DNA from: Salegentibacter mishustinae
GTDB taxonomy: Bacteria > Bacteroidota > Bacteroidia > Flavobacteriales > Flavobacteriaceae
Length of the DNA: 64,000 bases
Direction: 5' to 3'
Assembly: GCF_002900095.1 (NCBI RefSeq)
Contig: NZ_LLKN01000002.1
Location: 1,922,001 to 1,986,000 of the forward strand
Numbering within the stretch: position 1 is the first letter of the stretch; each line of letters starts with the position of its first letter. The notes under the pieces are model-generated. The model saw only the letters and a list, made by a program, of their open reading frames with translations, did no database searches and was not told where the DNA came from. Of this stretch, positions 37,442 to 46,533 are shown in pieces. A program made the position numbers and the translations under genes.

Positions 37442-38899
37442 ATGAAAAAAACTAAAATTTTATTTCCTTTTCTTTTTAGCCTGCTATTAGTAATATCAGG
37501 TTGCTCTAAAGATGATGACGAAGTTGTTGATGGAACCGATGATATTACCGGTGGAGAAGAACCGGAAGTACCTACCCCACAAGATCCTGAAGCCTTAGAC
37601 CTTTCCCAATATTCCAGCGGGCAAAAAGTAATGATGCAAACTTTCTACTGGGATGTAGAACCTCGCTTTGAATGGTGGAATAACCTTTCAGATAAAGTTG
37701 AAGGCTGGGCAGATGCCGGGATAGATAGAATATGGCTTCCCGTCGCTACCAAAGGTCAGTCTGGCGGTTACTCCATGGGTTACGACCCTTCAGATTATTT
37801 CGATTTTGGAGAATACGATCAGCATGGGACTGTTCCTACACGTTTTGGAACTCGCGAAGAGTTGGAAAATCTTATTGCTAAATCTCACGATCTGGGCTTA
37901 GAGGTTATAGCAGATATCGTATTAAACCATAATTCGGGCGGCGGCCTGGAATACAATCCTTATCGCGAAAAGGATACCTATACCCTATTCAACGAAGAAA
38001 ATGGAAACGCCTCAGGGATGTTCAATAGAAACTACGAGCATTTTCATCCAAATGATGTGAGCCAAAGCGATGAGGGCGATCTTTTCTTTTCTGAACAGGA
38101 TGTGGATCACGATGTTCCTTATGTGCAGGGCTGGCTGTGGAAGAATGAGAATTCTGTCGCGAAATATTACAAAAATGAAATGGGCTTTGACGGCTGGCGA
38201 TTTGATTACGTAAAAGGTTTTGGAACCTGGGTAATTGAAGACTGGATGAACGAAGTTGGCGGATTTGCCGTTGGAGAAAATTTTGATGGAAATGCAGATG
38301 TTCTTGTAGATTGGGTTGATGCCACCGGAGTTTCAGCTTTCGATTTTGCCGCTTTCTATAAAATGGAAGAAGCTTTTGATCGCTTTGACGACCTAAATTA
38401 TTTAGACGGAAATACACTTCGTAAGATTAATCCCGACAAAGCAGTGACTTTTGTAGCGAATCATGACACCGAAAAAGACGAAAATGAAGACAATCGCATT
38501 GCAACAGAAAATAAAATGAAGGCTTATGCATATATTTTAACACACGATGGATATCCCACAATTTTCTACTCAGATTACGAAAATGAAGCTTTCAACGAAG
38601 AAATCAAACAGTTAATCGAGATTCATAACAGTCTGGCTGTGGGTGATGTACAAGTACTTCATGTAGATAATGACGAATATTTAATGAAAAGAGAAGGGAA
38701 TGCTGAAAACCCCGGATTAATTCTATATATTAGCACCGGAAGTACTACCAAGCGTAGAAACGTTCAAACTAATTGGAATAACGTTACCCTGTTAGATTAC
38801 AGTGGCAACTCAACATACACCCCTACCTCCGATGAAAACGGAATGGTAACAATTGAAGCTCCGGCGAATGGATATTCAATATATTCCATCACGAAATAG
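37442..38899 (+). CDS. susG: SusG-like GH13 surface alpha-amylase lipoprotein
   Basis: A 485-aa lipoprotein, with signal FPFLFSLLLVISGCSKDDD (lipid Cys at about 21) and an acidic linker. The GH13 barrel has region I DIVLNHNSGG, region II GWRFDYVKGF (nucleophile Asp), region III FAVGENFDGN (acid/base Glu) and region IV FVANHDTEKDEN. It resembles compact single-barrel alpha-amylases rather than the larger Bacteroides SusG with inserted CBM58; the gene symbol reflects position and role. It is last in the plus-strand operon and ends at a strong terminator. Confidence 0.9.
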   Translation: MKKTKILFPFLFSLLLVISGCSKDDDEVVDGTDDITGGEEPEVPTPQDPEALDLSQYSSGQKVMMQTFYWDVEPRFEWWNNLSDKVEGWADAGIDRIWLPVATKGQSGGYSMGYDPSDYFDFGEYDQHGTVPTRFGTREELENLIAKSHDLGLEVIADIVLNHNSGGGLEYNPYREKDTYTLFNEENGNASGMFNRNYEHFHPNDVSQSDEGDLFFSEQDVDHDVPYVQGWLWKNENSVAKYYKNEMGFDGWRFDYVKGFGTWVIEDWMNEVGGFAVGENFDGNADVLVDWVDATGVSAFDFAAFYKMEEAFDRFDDLNYLDGNTLRKINPDKAVTFVANHDTEKDENEDNRIATENKMKAYAYILTHDGYPTIFYSDYENEAFNEEIKQLIEIHNSLAVGDVQVLHVDNDEYLMKREGNAENPGLILYISTGSTTKRRNVQTNWNNVTLLDYSGNSTYTPTSDENGMVTIEAPANGYSIYSITK

Positions 38900-39341
38900 G
38901 TTTTATTTTGAATTTTCATAGGTGTTAATTCAAAGACTGGCTGGTTGTTAATTCAACCAGCCTCTTTTTTTTATACTAATTCGACTTTTACTCTTCAAAA
39001 TAAGTTCGATTAACTCCAATTTTTCACTGCTTTCAGACTTAGATATCTTCTACAATTTTTGCGAATTCAATCGAAAAATATTCGAGAATTACCGGTGTTA
39101 TCTATAGAAAATAGTCTTCTCTACTTCAGCTTCAGCAATTTACTCCTGCACAAACTTTAATTCTATTTTTTTACAAATTTGTCAACTTTTGAATGTTGAT
39201 AAATTCTTATTTATCTGATATTAAGCTTATTAACAATTTTTGTTTGATAACTTTTTTTAACAAGATTTTATATTCTTGTACTTCTTTGTCTATATTTACA
39301 TTCCGCTTGAAACAGTTACTAATCCAAAATCTAAAATTAAT
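38900..39341. other. 442-base intergenic region before nrdJ
   Basis: After the terminator at 38939-38972 the sequence is AT-rich with no gene. An inverted repeat TCAAC/GTTGA lies near 39182-39199. TATTCTTG (39271-39278) and TATATTTA (39291-39298) are each one base from the TAnnTTTG -7 box and could serve nrdJ. I looked for a cobalamin-riboswitch B12 box and saw none. Confidence 0.45.
38939..38972 (+). terminator. Terminator of the susCDEG operon
   Basis: GGCTGGTTG and CAACCAGCC form a perfect 9-bp stem with loop TTAATT, followed by TC and eight T, 40 bases below the amylase stop. Confidence 0.92.
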
Positions 39342-41897
39342 ATGGGTGTGAACACTACTACCGCCGCTCCTAAGACGTATAGCCAGGATGAGGCTTTTAA
39401 AGCTTCCCTGGAGTATTTTAAAGGAGATGATTTAGCCGCACGGGTGTGGGTAAATAAGTATGCGCTTAAAGATTCCCAGGGGAATATTTATGAGCTTACG
39501 CCAAACGATATGCATCGTAGAATTGCAAAAGAAATTTCCCGTGTAGAGCAACGCTACCCAAACCCCATGAGTGAAGATGAGGTTTTTGACCTTATTAAAG
39601 ACTTTAAATATATTGTCCCTCAAGGTAGCCCAATGGCCGGTATAGGTAACCCTTACCAAATTGCCTCTCTTTCTAACTGTTTTGTAATTGGTAACGATGG
39701 CGATTCAGATTCTTATGGAGGGATCATGAAAATAGACCAGGAACAGGTACAGCTTATGAAACGCCGTGGTGGTGTTGGGCATGACCTTTCCCACATTCGC
39801 CCAAAAGGTTCTGCAGTAAAGAACTCTGCCCTTACCTCTACCGGTATTGTTCCTTTTATGGAACGTTACTCCAACTCAACTCGCGAAGTTGCGCAGGATG
39901 GGCGTCGTGGAGCGCTTATGCTCTCAGTTTCTATCAATCACCCAGATTCTGAAGATTTTATAGATGCAAAAATGGAGCAGGGAAAAGTAACCGGTGCCAA
40001 TGTATCAGTAAGAATTGATGACGAATTTATGCGTTCGGTTAAAGAAGACCGGAATTACGTTCAGAAATATCCTATTTTTAGCGAAAACCCAAAGAAAACC
40101 AGAGAAATTGAAGCTAATAAGCTTTGGAAAAAAATAGTACATAACGCCTGGAAATCGGCTGAGCCGGGAATTCTTTTCTGGGATACCGTAATTAACGAGT
40201 CGGTGCCAGATTGTTATGCAGATCTTGGTTACAAAACGGTTTCTACCAACCCTTGTGGTGAGATTCCGCTTTGTCCTTACGATTCATGTAGGCTGTTAGC
40301 TATTAACTTATTTTCTTACGTAGAAAATCCGTTTACTAAAGAAGCTTCTTTCAATTTCGAACTTTTCAAAAAACATATTGCCGCTGCACAGCGCATTATG
40401 GACGATATCATTGACCTTGAATTAGAAAAAATTGATGCAATTCTTGCTAAAATTGAAGCAGATCCTGAAGGAGATGAAATTAAAGGTGTAGAATATAATC
40501 TTTGGAAGAACATTCAAACTAAAGCAAAAGAAGGTAGAAGAACCGGAATTGGTATCACTGCTGAAGGCGACATGCTTGCCGCTTTAGGTATTAAATACGG
40601 AAGTGATGAAGGTGTAGATTTTTCAGTAAAAATCCATAAGCACATCGCTATTGAAGCTTACAGAGCTTCAGTTTATGCAGCAAAAGAAAGAGGAGCTTTC
40701 GCAATTTTTGATTCAGAAAGAGAAAAAGAAAATCCTTTTATCCTTCGACTTAAAGAGGCCGATGAAAAATTGTATTACGATATGCTGGAATATGGCCGCC
40801 GTAATATTGCTCTACTTACCATTGCCCCAACAGGAACTACCAGTTTAATGACGCAAACCAGTTCTGGAATTGAACCGGTATTTATGCCTGTTTACAAGCG
40901 AAGAAGAAAAGTAAATCCTAACGATAAAGATTCTCGTGTAGATTTTGTAGATGAAGTTGGCGATTCCTGGGAAGAATACGTGGTTTTCCACCACCGATTT
41001 AAAGAATGGATGAAGGTTAACGGCCACGAAATTACCGATGATTATACACAAGCCGAATTAGACAAGCTTGTAAAAGCTTCTCCTTATTACAAAGCCACTT
41101 CTAACGATGTAGATTGGTTGAGTAAAGTAAGAATGCAGGGAGCGGTACAAAAATGGGTAGATCACTCTATTAGTGTGACCATTAATTTACCAAATGACGC
41201 TACCGAAGAATTGGTTGGTCAACTATATTTAGAAGCCTGGCAAGCGGGTTGTAAAGGTGTTACCGTGTATCGCGATGGTTCTCGATCTGGAGTTCTAATT
41301 TCTAACGATGAGAAAAAAGAGGAAGCTGAAGAAGAAAACAATACACCATTCCCAACTACGCGTCCGCAAAGCTTAACCGCAGATGTGGTTCGTTTCCAGA
41401 ATAACAAAGACAAATGGATCGCTTTTATTGGTTTAATAGACGATAGACCTTACGAGATCTTTACCGGTTTTGCAGATGATGAAGAAGGAATTCTACTTCC
41501 ACGCTGGGTGACTGAAGGGACAATTATTAAAGCCAGAAATGAAGATGGAACTTCTCGTTACGATTTCCAATATGAAAACAAACGAGGTTACAAAACAACC
41601 ATAGAAGGCTTATCCCATAAATTCAACCCTGAGTATTGGAACTATGCAAAATTGATCTCAACAACGCTTAGACACGGGATGCCAATTGAAAAGGTAGTAG
41701 ATTTAATAAGCAGTCTACAGTTAGACAGTGAATCTATAAACACCTGGAAAAACGGAGTTGCCAGAGCGCTAAAACGCTTTATCGCCGATGGTACCGTTGC
41801 CAAGAAACAAAAATGTACCAATTGTAACTCATCTAATCTTATCTATCAGGAAGGCTGCCTTACCTGTCAGGATTGCGGCTCTTCCAAATGTGGATAG
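39342..41897 (+). CDS. nrdJ: Adenosylcobalamin-dependent (class II) ribonucleotide reductase
   Basis: Makes deoxyribonucleotides using a B12-derived radical, independent of oxygen. I use the ATG at 39342 (MGVNTTTAAPKTYSQDEAF, 851 aa). The longer open frame begins with a TTG and adds 22 hydrophobic residues in what looks like promoter DNA. Motifs: first redox Cys in SLSNCFVIGN, the active-site NPCGEIPL with CPYDSCRLLAINL, GRRTGIGITAEGDMLA, and APTGTTSLMTQTSSGIEPVF. The C-terminus has a Cys-rich zinc-ribbon-like tail (CTNCNSSNL...CLTCQDCGSSKCG) that may carry the reducing cysteines. It stands alone, bounded by terminators. Confidence 0.94.
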   Translation: MGVNTTTAAPKTYSQDEAFKASLEYFKGDDLAARVWVNKYALKDSQGNIYELTPNDMHRRIAKEISRVEQRYPNPMSEDEVFDLIKDFKYIVPQGSPMAGIGNPYQIASLSNCFVIGNDGDSDSYGGIMKIDQEQVQLMKRRGGVGHDLSHIRPKGSAVKNSALTSTGIVPFMERYSNSTREVAQDGRRGALMLSVSINHPDSEDFIDAKMEQGKVTGANVSVRIDDEFMRSVKEDRNYVQKYPIFSENPKKTREIEANKLWKKIVHNAWKSAEPGILFWDTVINESVPDCYADLGYKTVSTNPCGEIPLCPYDSCRLLAINLFSYVENPFTKEASFNFELFKKHIAAAQRIMDDIIDLELEKIDAILAKIEADPEGDEIKGVEYNLWKNIQTKAKEGRRTGIGITAEGDMLAALGIKYGSDEGVDFSVKIHKHIAIEAYRASVYAAKERGAFAIFDSEREKENPFILRLKEADEKLYYDMLEYGRRNIALLTIAPTGTTSLMTQTSSGIEPVFMPVYKRRRKVNPNDKDSRVDFVDEVGDSWEEYVVFHHRFKEWMKVNGHEITDDYTQAELDKLVKASPYYKATSNDVDWLSKVRMQGAVQKWVDHSISVTINLPNDATEELVGQLYLEAWQAGCKGVTVYRDGSRSGVLISNDEKKEEAEEENNTPFPTTRPQSLTADVVRFQNNKDKWIAFIGLIDDRPYEIFTGFADDEEGILLPRWVTEGTIIKARNEDGTSRYDFQYENKRGYKTTIEGLSHKFNPEYWNYAKLISTTLRHGMPIEKVVDLISSLQLDSESINTWKNGVARALKRFIADGTVAKKQKCTNCNSSNLIYQEGCLTCQDCGSSKCG

Positions 41898-41917
41898 TCT
41901 CTTGTTTAGATTAGATA

Positions 41918-41952
41918 AAAAATGCCTTTTGAAAATTTCAAAAGGCATTTTT
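41918..41952 (+). terminator. Terminator of nrdJ
   Basis: A 17-bp nearly perfect palindrome (AAAATGCCTTTTGAAA / TTTCAAAAGGCATTTT) starts 20 bases below the stop and is followed by GTTTTT. Confidence 0.9.
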
Positions 41953-41979
41953 GTTTTTAGGAAGGAAATATTTTAACTC

Positions 41980-42069
41980 GTCATTCTGAATTCATTTCAG
42001 AATCTATGATGCTAGCAATTAAAAACAAGTTAGAAGTTGAAACATCCCGAAGCTTCGGGACAGCTTGAC
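41980..42069. repeat. REP-like element after nrdJ
   Basis: Begins GTCATTCTGAATTCATTTC and ends CCCGAAGCTTCGGGACAGC then TTGAC. The right end matches the 8549-8679 copy almost exactly. It lies between the convergent nrdJ and GH5-like genes. Confidence 0.62.
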
Positions 42070-42104
42070 AAATGAAGTTTTTTCAAACCGCCTTTTTTAT
42101 TTTA

Positions 42105-44675
42105 TTATTCCAAACTCACCGAATTAATGCCCACTCCGTGCGGATTTTCCAGCTCACTATCTTGGATTCCCGGGCCGATTGAAAATTGCAAGGCTTCAAC
42201 ATTTTCTAATTCAAAATTTCCGGCGTAAGAATGTTCGAAATAATAGGGTAAAAATGAAGGATAAGGTCTTGGTAAACTCACCGTTTTAACCGGTTTTAAA
42301 GCAGAAATATCAATTTTATATGTGTTGGTTTCCTGGTCAAGATCTAATGTAGTTCCAAAGGCCGCTCCGTTTTTCATCACCAAAGCAATTTGAAGTTTAT
42401 CTGTGCTTTCAGTTAATGCTCTGGCTTTGATTACAAGACTATCTTTAGATTCCAATTCAGCTTTTCTACCTGCAATTTTTCTATTGAAATTATACCTAAA
42501 AGAGTAATCGTAAATTGGCTCTGCCGCAGGGTTTTCAACATCTTTCTCAAAGAGTTTTTCCACTTTTACCCGGTATTCTGCTTCACCCGTATTATCAGTT
42601 GGCACTAGGTTATTTCCAGGGTTCCACTCACCTACTACATAATCTTCGTCTTCTGAAGCGATAAAAATAAAAAGCGGCTTGGTCTCTTTTACAATCCGGG
42701 TAGTAAATACCTTTTCTGAATGAAAATCCCAATCTTCAGGGCTGCCTGAAACTTCTCCGGGAAAAGTTACTTTTTCTTTATTAGTAGTTACAATAATTCG
42801 ATATTCTAAAAAGCCATTTTTCAACATACTTTCCGGAATTTCTGCCGAATAATTATAAGCGTTCTTATTCTTAAGCTCAATAGCTTTATAAGTATTCCCG
42901 TTTTGCAGCCAGGCTTCTACTTTTTCTATTTCTTTATCTGAAACGACCTCCGCAGTAATTTCTGCTGAAGAATTCTCGGTAAGTTCTTTGATAGGTTCGT
43001 GCAACACATAAGTTTGCGCTACGGTACTTTTCGGAGCGGTAAACTCTTCCAACTCGAACCTTAAATTTATATCTGAACTTTTATCAAATTCGGCTCCTTT
43101 ATTTTTTAGCAAATAAGTTCCAGGACGAATTTTAAAGGATTTCCCTTTAACTTTAGGTGTAAACTCATTGTCTTTATTTAAAGCTTCCAGGCTGAAGTTT
43201 TCATTTAAACCAGGAAGATCTAAACTCATTTCCCATTCGTTCCATTTGATCACCGCCACGGTTTTTTCAAGGCTGTTACTTCCAAAAGGATTATCTATCA
43301 AAATAGCATCAGGCATTACTTCCAATCGCCAAACTTCGTCTTCTAATTTATCGAGAAAATAGGCGCCTTTTCCTTCATATTTTATCACTTCAGAATTGCC
43401 AAAACCAGCAACTTGCCTGAGGTTTTTTAAGGATTTTGGCTGAATTTTATTCGTATTGGTATAAATAAATTTTTCTTCAGAATTCAATACCGCGAGATCC
43501 TTTTCATAATCGATTTTAAAATCCTGAAATTCCAGGTTTTTTGGATAAACACCGAAATCACTATTTACAGGAACCTGATGAAAAACTTCTCCGGCGATCA
43601 TTAAGGCCAGGGCCTTTTGGGGAGTGTAGGCCAGGTTCATATAATGCGTATTGTATTCGGTATTTCCGAATGCCAGATAAGTGGGATCGTAAGCGAAGTG
43701 AGTTCCTATCTGGATTCCGGCTTCCCGAAAACTTCTAGCCATTGCCGGATAGATATAAGATTTCATAACATCGGCAGCATCAAATTCGTAAACCAATTTC
43801 GCCGCGTTATTTTCTTCAATTACATTATTAAACGGAATCTGATAATCGTTTACATTAGGCAAAAGATTGCCTTCCAGTTCCTTTTGAAATCCTAATCCTG
43901 TTGGGTACCACTGGAAAGTTCCGCCGTCTATTCCAGCATCAAAATAAGATTCGGCTAGGTGAATACTATGGCTTACATTATAGAAAATTGGTTTCTTAGA
44001 ACCGGTGCTTTTCATAGCCGAAACCATTTTTTCTATAAATTCCTGCACTTCTTCAGGCTCTCCTTTATGGTGCGGTTCGTTGCTAATTTCAAAAGCAATA
44101 AGGTTTGGCTCATTTTTATAAGCCACCCCCGTATAAGGATTCACATGATTTAGAAATTGTGCCAGATAATTTTCCTGAGCTTTAATAGCGCCAGGGTCAG
44201 TTAAGCTTCCTGCTTTTCCGTATTTATTGGAAAATCCGGGAGTATCCTCATCGGGCTCCGGCCAGCCATTTCCCCAATAAGCAATGGGCGTGATCACGAA
44301 ATTTATATCACGTTCCTTTAGTTTCTTCAGTAAATAATCAAATAGTTCAAGATGTTCATTTTCCAGAAGATTACCTTCTTCATCACTAATTTCAGTATCC
44401 CAAACGTGAATTCGGTAAAGATCAAAGCCTAATCTTGAAAAATGATAAACATCTTTATCTATAGCTTCTTTTAGATCTACATTCAATTTCTGCCCGCTGC
44501 GATAAGCATGTGCAAAAGGCACCGAATAATTGACTCCAAAACCTTTGACTTCTTCGTTGTTCTGACCCCAGCGCATAAAGCCCTTATCATCTACGTAAAC
44601 ATTTTCTTTTTCCTGGGCCTGTCCGAAAAAAGTTACGAGACTAATTAACAGGCTTAAATAAAAAATCTTCTTCAT
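42105..44675 (-). CDS. Secreted GH5-like (clan A) glycoside hydrolase with C-terminal binding domains
   Basis: An 856-aa exported protein with signal peptide about 1-20 (SLVTFFGQAQ). Residues about 30-400 form a cellulase-type TIM barrel: RLGFDLYRIHVWD, LIAFEISNEPHH with acid/base Glu200, and a candidate nucleophile Glu297 in KLVYEFDAAD. From about 480 onward come beta-sandwich segments, and the last 150 residues resemble a carbohydrate-binding jelly roll (SFRYNFNRKIAG...GVGINSVSLE). The substrate is not readable; beta-mannan or beta-glucan are typical. It lies 10 bases below a Tat-exported TIM-barrel gene and is transcribed with it. Confidence 0.85.
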   Translation of the reverse strand: MKKIFYLSLLISLVTFFGQAQEKENVYVDDKGFMRWGQNNEEVKGFGVNYSVPFAHAYRSGQKLNVDLKEAIDKDVYHFSRLGFDLYRIHVWDTEISDEEGNLLENEHLELFDYLLKKLKERDINFVITPIAYWGNGWPEPDEDTPGFSNKYGKAGSLTDPGAIKAQENYLAQFLNHVNPYTGVAYKNEPNLIAFEISNEPHHKGEPEEVQEFIEKMVSAMKSTGSKKPIFYNVSHSIHLAESYFDAGIDGGTFQWYPTGLGFQKELEGNLLPNVNDYQIPFNNVIEENNAAKLVYEFDAADVMKSYIYPAMARSFREAGIQIGTHFAYDPTYLAFGNTEYNTHYMNLAYTPQKALALMIAGEVFHQVPVNSDFGVYPKNLEFQDFKIDYEKDLAVLNSEEKFIYTNTNKIQPKSLKNLRQVAGFGNSEVIKYEGKGAYFLDKLEDEVWRLEVMPDAILIDNPFGSNSLEKTVAVIKWNEWEMSLDLPGLNENFSLEALNKDNEFTPKVKGKSFKIRPGTYLLKNKGAEFDKSSDINLRFELEEFTAPKSTVAQTYVLHEPIKELTENSSAEITAEVVSDKEIEKVEAWLQNGNTYKAIELKNKNAYNYSAEIPESMLKNGFLEYRIIVTTNKEKVTFPGEVSGSPEDWDFHSEKVFTTRIVKETKPLFIFIASEDEDYVVGEWNPGNNLVPTDNTGEAEYRVKVEKLFEKDVENPAAEPIYDYSFRYNFNRKIAGRKAELESKDSLVIKARALTESTDKLQIALVMKNGAAFGTTLDLDQETNTYKIDISALKPVKTVSLPRPYPSFLPYYFEHSYAGNFELENVEALQFSIGPGIQDSELENPHGVGINSVSLE

Positions 44676-44684
44676 AAATAATTT

Positions 44685-45581
44685 TTATACATCGCAAATT
44701 TTAATCGCTTTTTGAAGCGAATCAATCTCGTCTGGATTGGTAGGAATAAACTCTTGTGCAACAAAACCTTCAAAACCCGTCTCCACAATAGCTTTCATAA
44801 TTGCAGGATAGAAAAGTTCCTGGGAATCATCAATCTCATTTCTCCCCGGAACTCCGGCGGTATGGTAATGATTAATATGCTTATGGTGTTTTTTAATCGT
44901 GGCAATTATATCCCCTTCCATCACCTGCATATGGTATATATCATATAGTAATTTAAAGTTATCGGCTCCCATTTCTTCAGCCAGGGCCACACCCCATTCG
45001 GTATGGTCTGCCATATAATCTGGATGATCAACTTTGCTGTTCAGTAACTCCATTACAAGAGTTACATTTTTCTTTTTTGCGTATTTAAGTAAGGATTTTA
45101 AACCTTTCGAGCAATTTTTAATTCCGGTCTGCTCGTCCATTCCGCGGCGATTTCCGGAGAAAACAATTACGTTTTTTATATTATGCTTTGAAGCTTTATC
45201 AATTAAACCTCTGTATTTTTCCTGAAGAACTTTATGATTTTTAGGTTCATTAAAACCATTTTGGATATCGGCGAAAACATCTGTAGCCATTGAACAAACC
45301 AACCCATATTTTTCAACGGTCTCCCATTCTGAAGGTTTTAGAAGATCTATCGCATGAATTCCCATATTCGCGCAGGTTCTGGCAAATTGGTCTAAAGGAA
45401 TATCCTGAAAGCACCAACGACAGACCGAATGCTTAATATTATTCTTTTGGCTTGCCGGCAGGGAATTTTCATCTATATAATTCATAGCGGCAAAAGAAGA
45501 TGCCACGCCACCAATACTCAAAATTCCTGAACCTATGGCAATACTCTTTAAAGCATCCCTTCTTGAAAACTTCTTATTCAT
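44685..45581 (-). CDS. Tat-exported xylose-isomerase-like TIM-barrel protein (hydroxypyruvate isomerase family)
   Basis: A 298-aa protein with a twin-arginine signal (KKFSRRDALKSIAIGSGIL) and an AP-endonuclease-2/xylose-isomerase-like barrel. Metal-ligand-type residues lie in LVMELLNSKVDH (Glu), KLLYDIYHMQVMEG (Asp, His), INHYHTAGVPGRNEID (His) and VAQEFIP (Glu), as in hydroxypyruvate isomerases. Export to the periplasm makes the classical cytoplasmic role unlikely; a sugar isomerase or epimerase acting on products of the neighbouring GH5-like enzyme is my inference. Operator-like palindromes lie above its start. Confidence 0.85.
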   Translation of the reverse strand: MNKKFSRRDALKSIAIGSGILSIGGVASSFAAMNYIDENSLPASQKNNIKHSVCRWCFQDIPLDQFARTCANMGIHAIDLLKPSEWETVEKYGLVCSMATDVFADIQNGFNEPKNHKVLQEKYRGLIDKASKHNIKNVIVFSGNRRGMDEQTGIKNCSKGLKSLLKYAKKKNVTLVMELLNSKVDHPDYMADHTEWGVALAEEMGADNFKLLYDIYHMQVMEGDIIATIKKHHKHINHYHTAGVPGRNEIDDSQELFYPAIMKAIVETGFEGFVAQEFIPTNPDEIDSLQKAIKICDV

Positions 45582-45665
45582 AATTGTTGATTTTTAGGTT
45601 GGTCAAAATTTTTAGGAAGTAACTAGATACAGTGGAATCTCCACTGCTGGGTGTCTAACTTATTC

Positions 45666-45706
45666 CTATCGCTTTACGATAAGTTAAGCGATTTCGATAA
45701 ACGTAA
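45666..45706. promoter_or_regulatory. Tandem palindromic operator candidates above the TIM-barrel/GH5 pair
   Basis: TATCGCTTTACGATA (45667-45681) is TATCG/CGATA with a 5-base centre, and TTTCGATAAACGTAA (45692-45706) matches a site above the MFS gene at 30135-30149 in 13 of 15 bases. They lie in a 213-base gap between the Nudix-type regulator gene and the operon it may control. Confidence 0.45.
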
Positions 45707-45794
45707 ATTTTACAATTATTATTTAGAAAAAAAACTTTTCGGCTATAATTTTTTAGTTTTTTCTTAACATTAGTTCCGAAATGGAAAACTATTA

Positions 45795-46499
45795 TTAAGC
45801 GATTTCAAAATTATATCCTGACTCCAGAAGTTTTTGGTAGTTTTTATAATCAAATTTATAGAGGAAGGCCCCCCGGCGGGAAGTAGACTTATCTTTTTCA
45901 TCTAATTTCACCAGAACTTTTAAAGACAGCACTTTTTTACGAAAGTTTCTTGCGTCCAGTTCCTTTTGATAAATAGCTTCGTAAAATTGTTGTAGTTGTG
46001 GTAATGTAAATTTCTCCGGCAGTAATTCAAAACCAATAGGTTTATACCTTGCTTCGCGTTTTATGCGCCCCAAGGCATCATTTACCATCTGGTTATGATC
46101 TAAAACTAAATTTGGCAATGCATCAATCTCATACCAGTGCGCCCCGTGCTTTTCTACCAGTTCTTTGTTGTATGCTTCTAACCTGATAAGTGCATATTGA
46201 GCAATAGAAATTGTACGATATCCCGGATCTCTTTCAGCTTTTCCATAGCTTTTTAGTTCTTCCATAAATACGCGCTCCAAACCGGTAATCTCGCTTAGAA
46301 CACGTTTTGCCGCCTGATCTACATCTTCATCTAAGTTTACAAAACTTCCTATTAAGGACCAGGAATCTTTAAGAGGTTCAACCCGTCTTTTAAAGATTAA
46401 TAGCTTGAGTTTTCCTTCATCAAAACCAAAGATAATACAGTCGGTAGCGACATACATCTTGTCGTTCTTACTGTAATAATCTAAAGCATGTTCAGGCAT
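45795..46499 (-). CDS. Nudix-fold transcriptional regulator (NrtR/AraR-like)
   Basis: A 234-aa protein: a Nudix domain (about 14-140) followed by a winged-helix DNA-binding domain (about 150-225, with FTLPQLQQFYEAIYQKELDA and RNFRKKVLSLKVLVKL). The Nudix box is degraded: it keeps Gly51, Glu58, Arg66, Glu70 and Gly73, but Val67 and Ile71 replace catalytic glutamates, so hydrolysis is unlikely and ligand sensing is expected. In Bacteroidota such proteins (AraR) control sugar-use genes. It follows a sodium/sugar symporter and galM in one minus-strand run. The sugar is not readable. Confidence 0.88.
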   Translation of the reverse strand: MPEHALDYYSKNDKMYVATDCIIFGFDEGKLKLLIFKRRVEPLKDSWSLIGSFVNLDEDVDQAAKRVLSEITGLERVFMEELKSYGKAERDPGYRTISIAQYALIRLEAYNKELVEKHGAHWYEIDALPNLVLDHNQMVNDALGRIKREARYKPIGFELLPEKFTLPQLQQFYEAIYQKELDARNFRKKVLSLKVLVKLDEKDKSTSRRGAFLYKFDYKNYQKLLESGYNFEIA

Positions 46500-46533
46500 A
46501 AAAATAGAAAATCGAAATAAAATTAATCAGAAC

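Noticed and set aside
39276-39341. 22-codon N-terminal extension of nrdJ starting at TTG
   Set aside because: The extension is hydrophobic, overlaps promoter-like AT-rich DNA, and a normal ATG at 39342 begins the conserved family sequence.
38973-39341. Possible cobalamin riboswitch before nrdJ
   Set aside because: No B12-box-like GCCACTG sequence or convincing aptamer pairing was found by eye.
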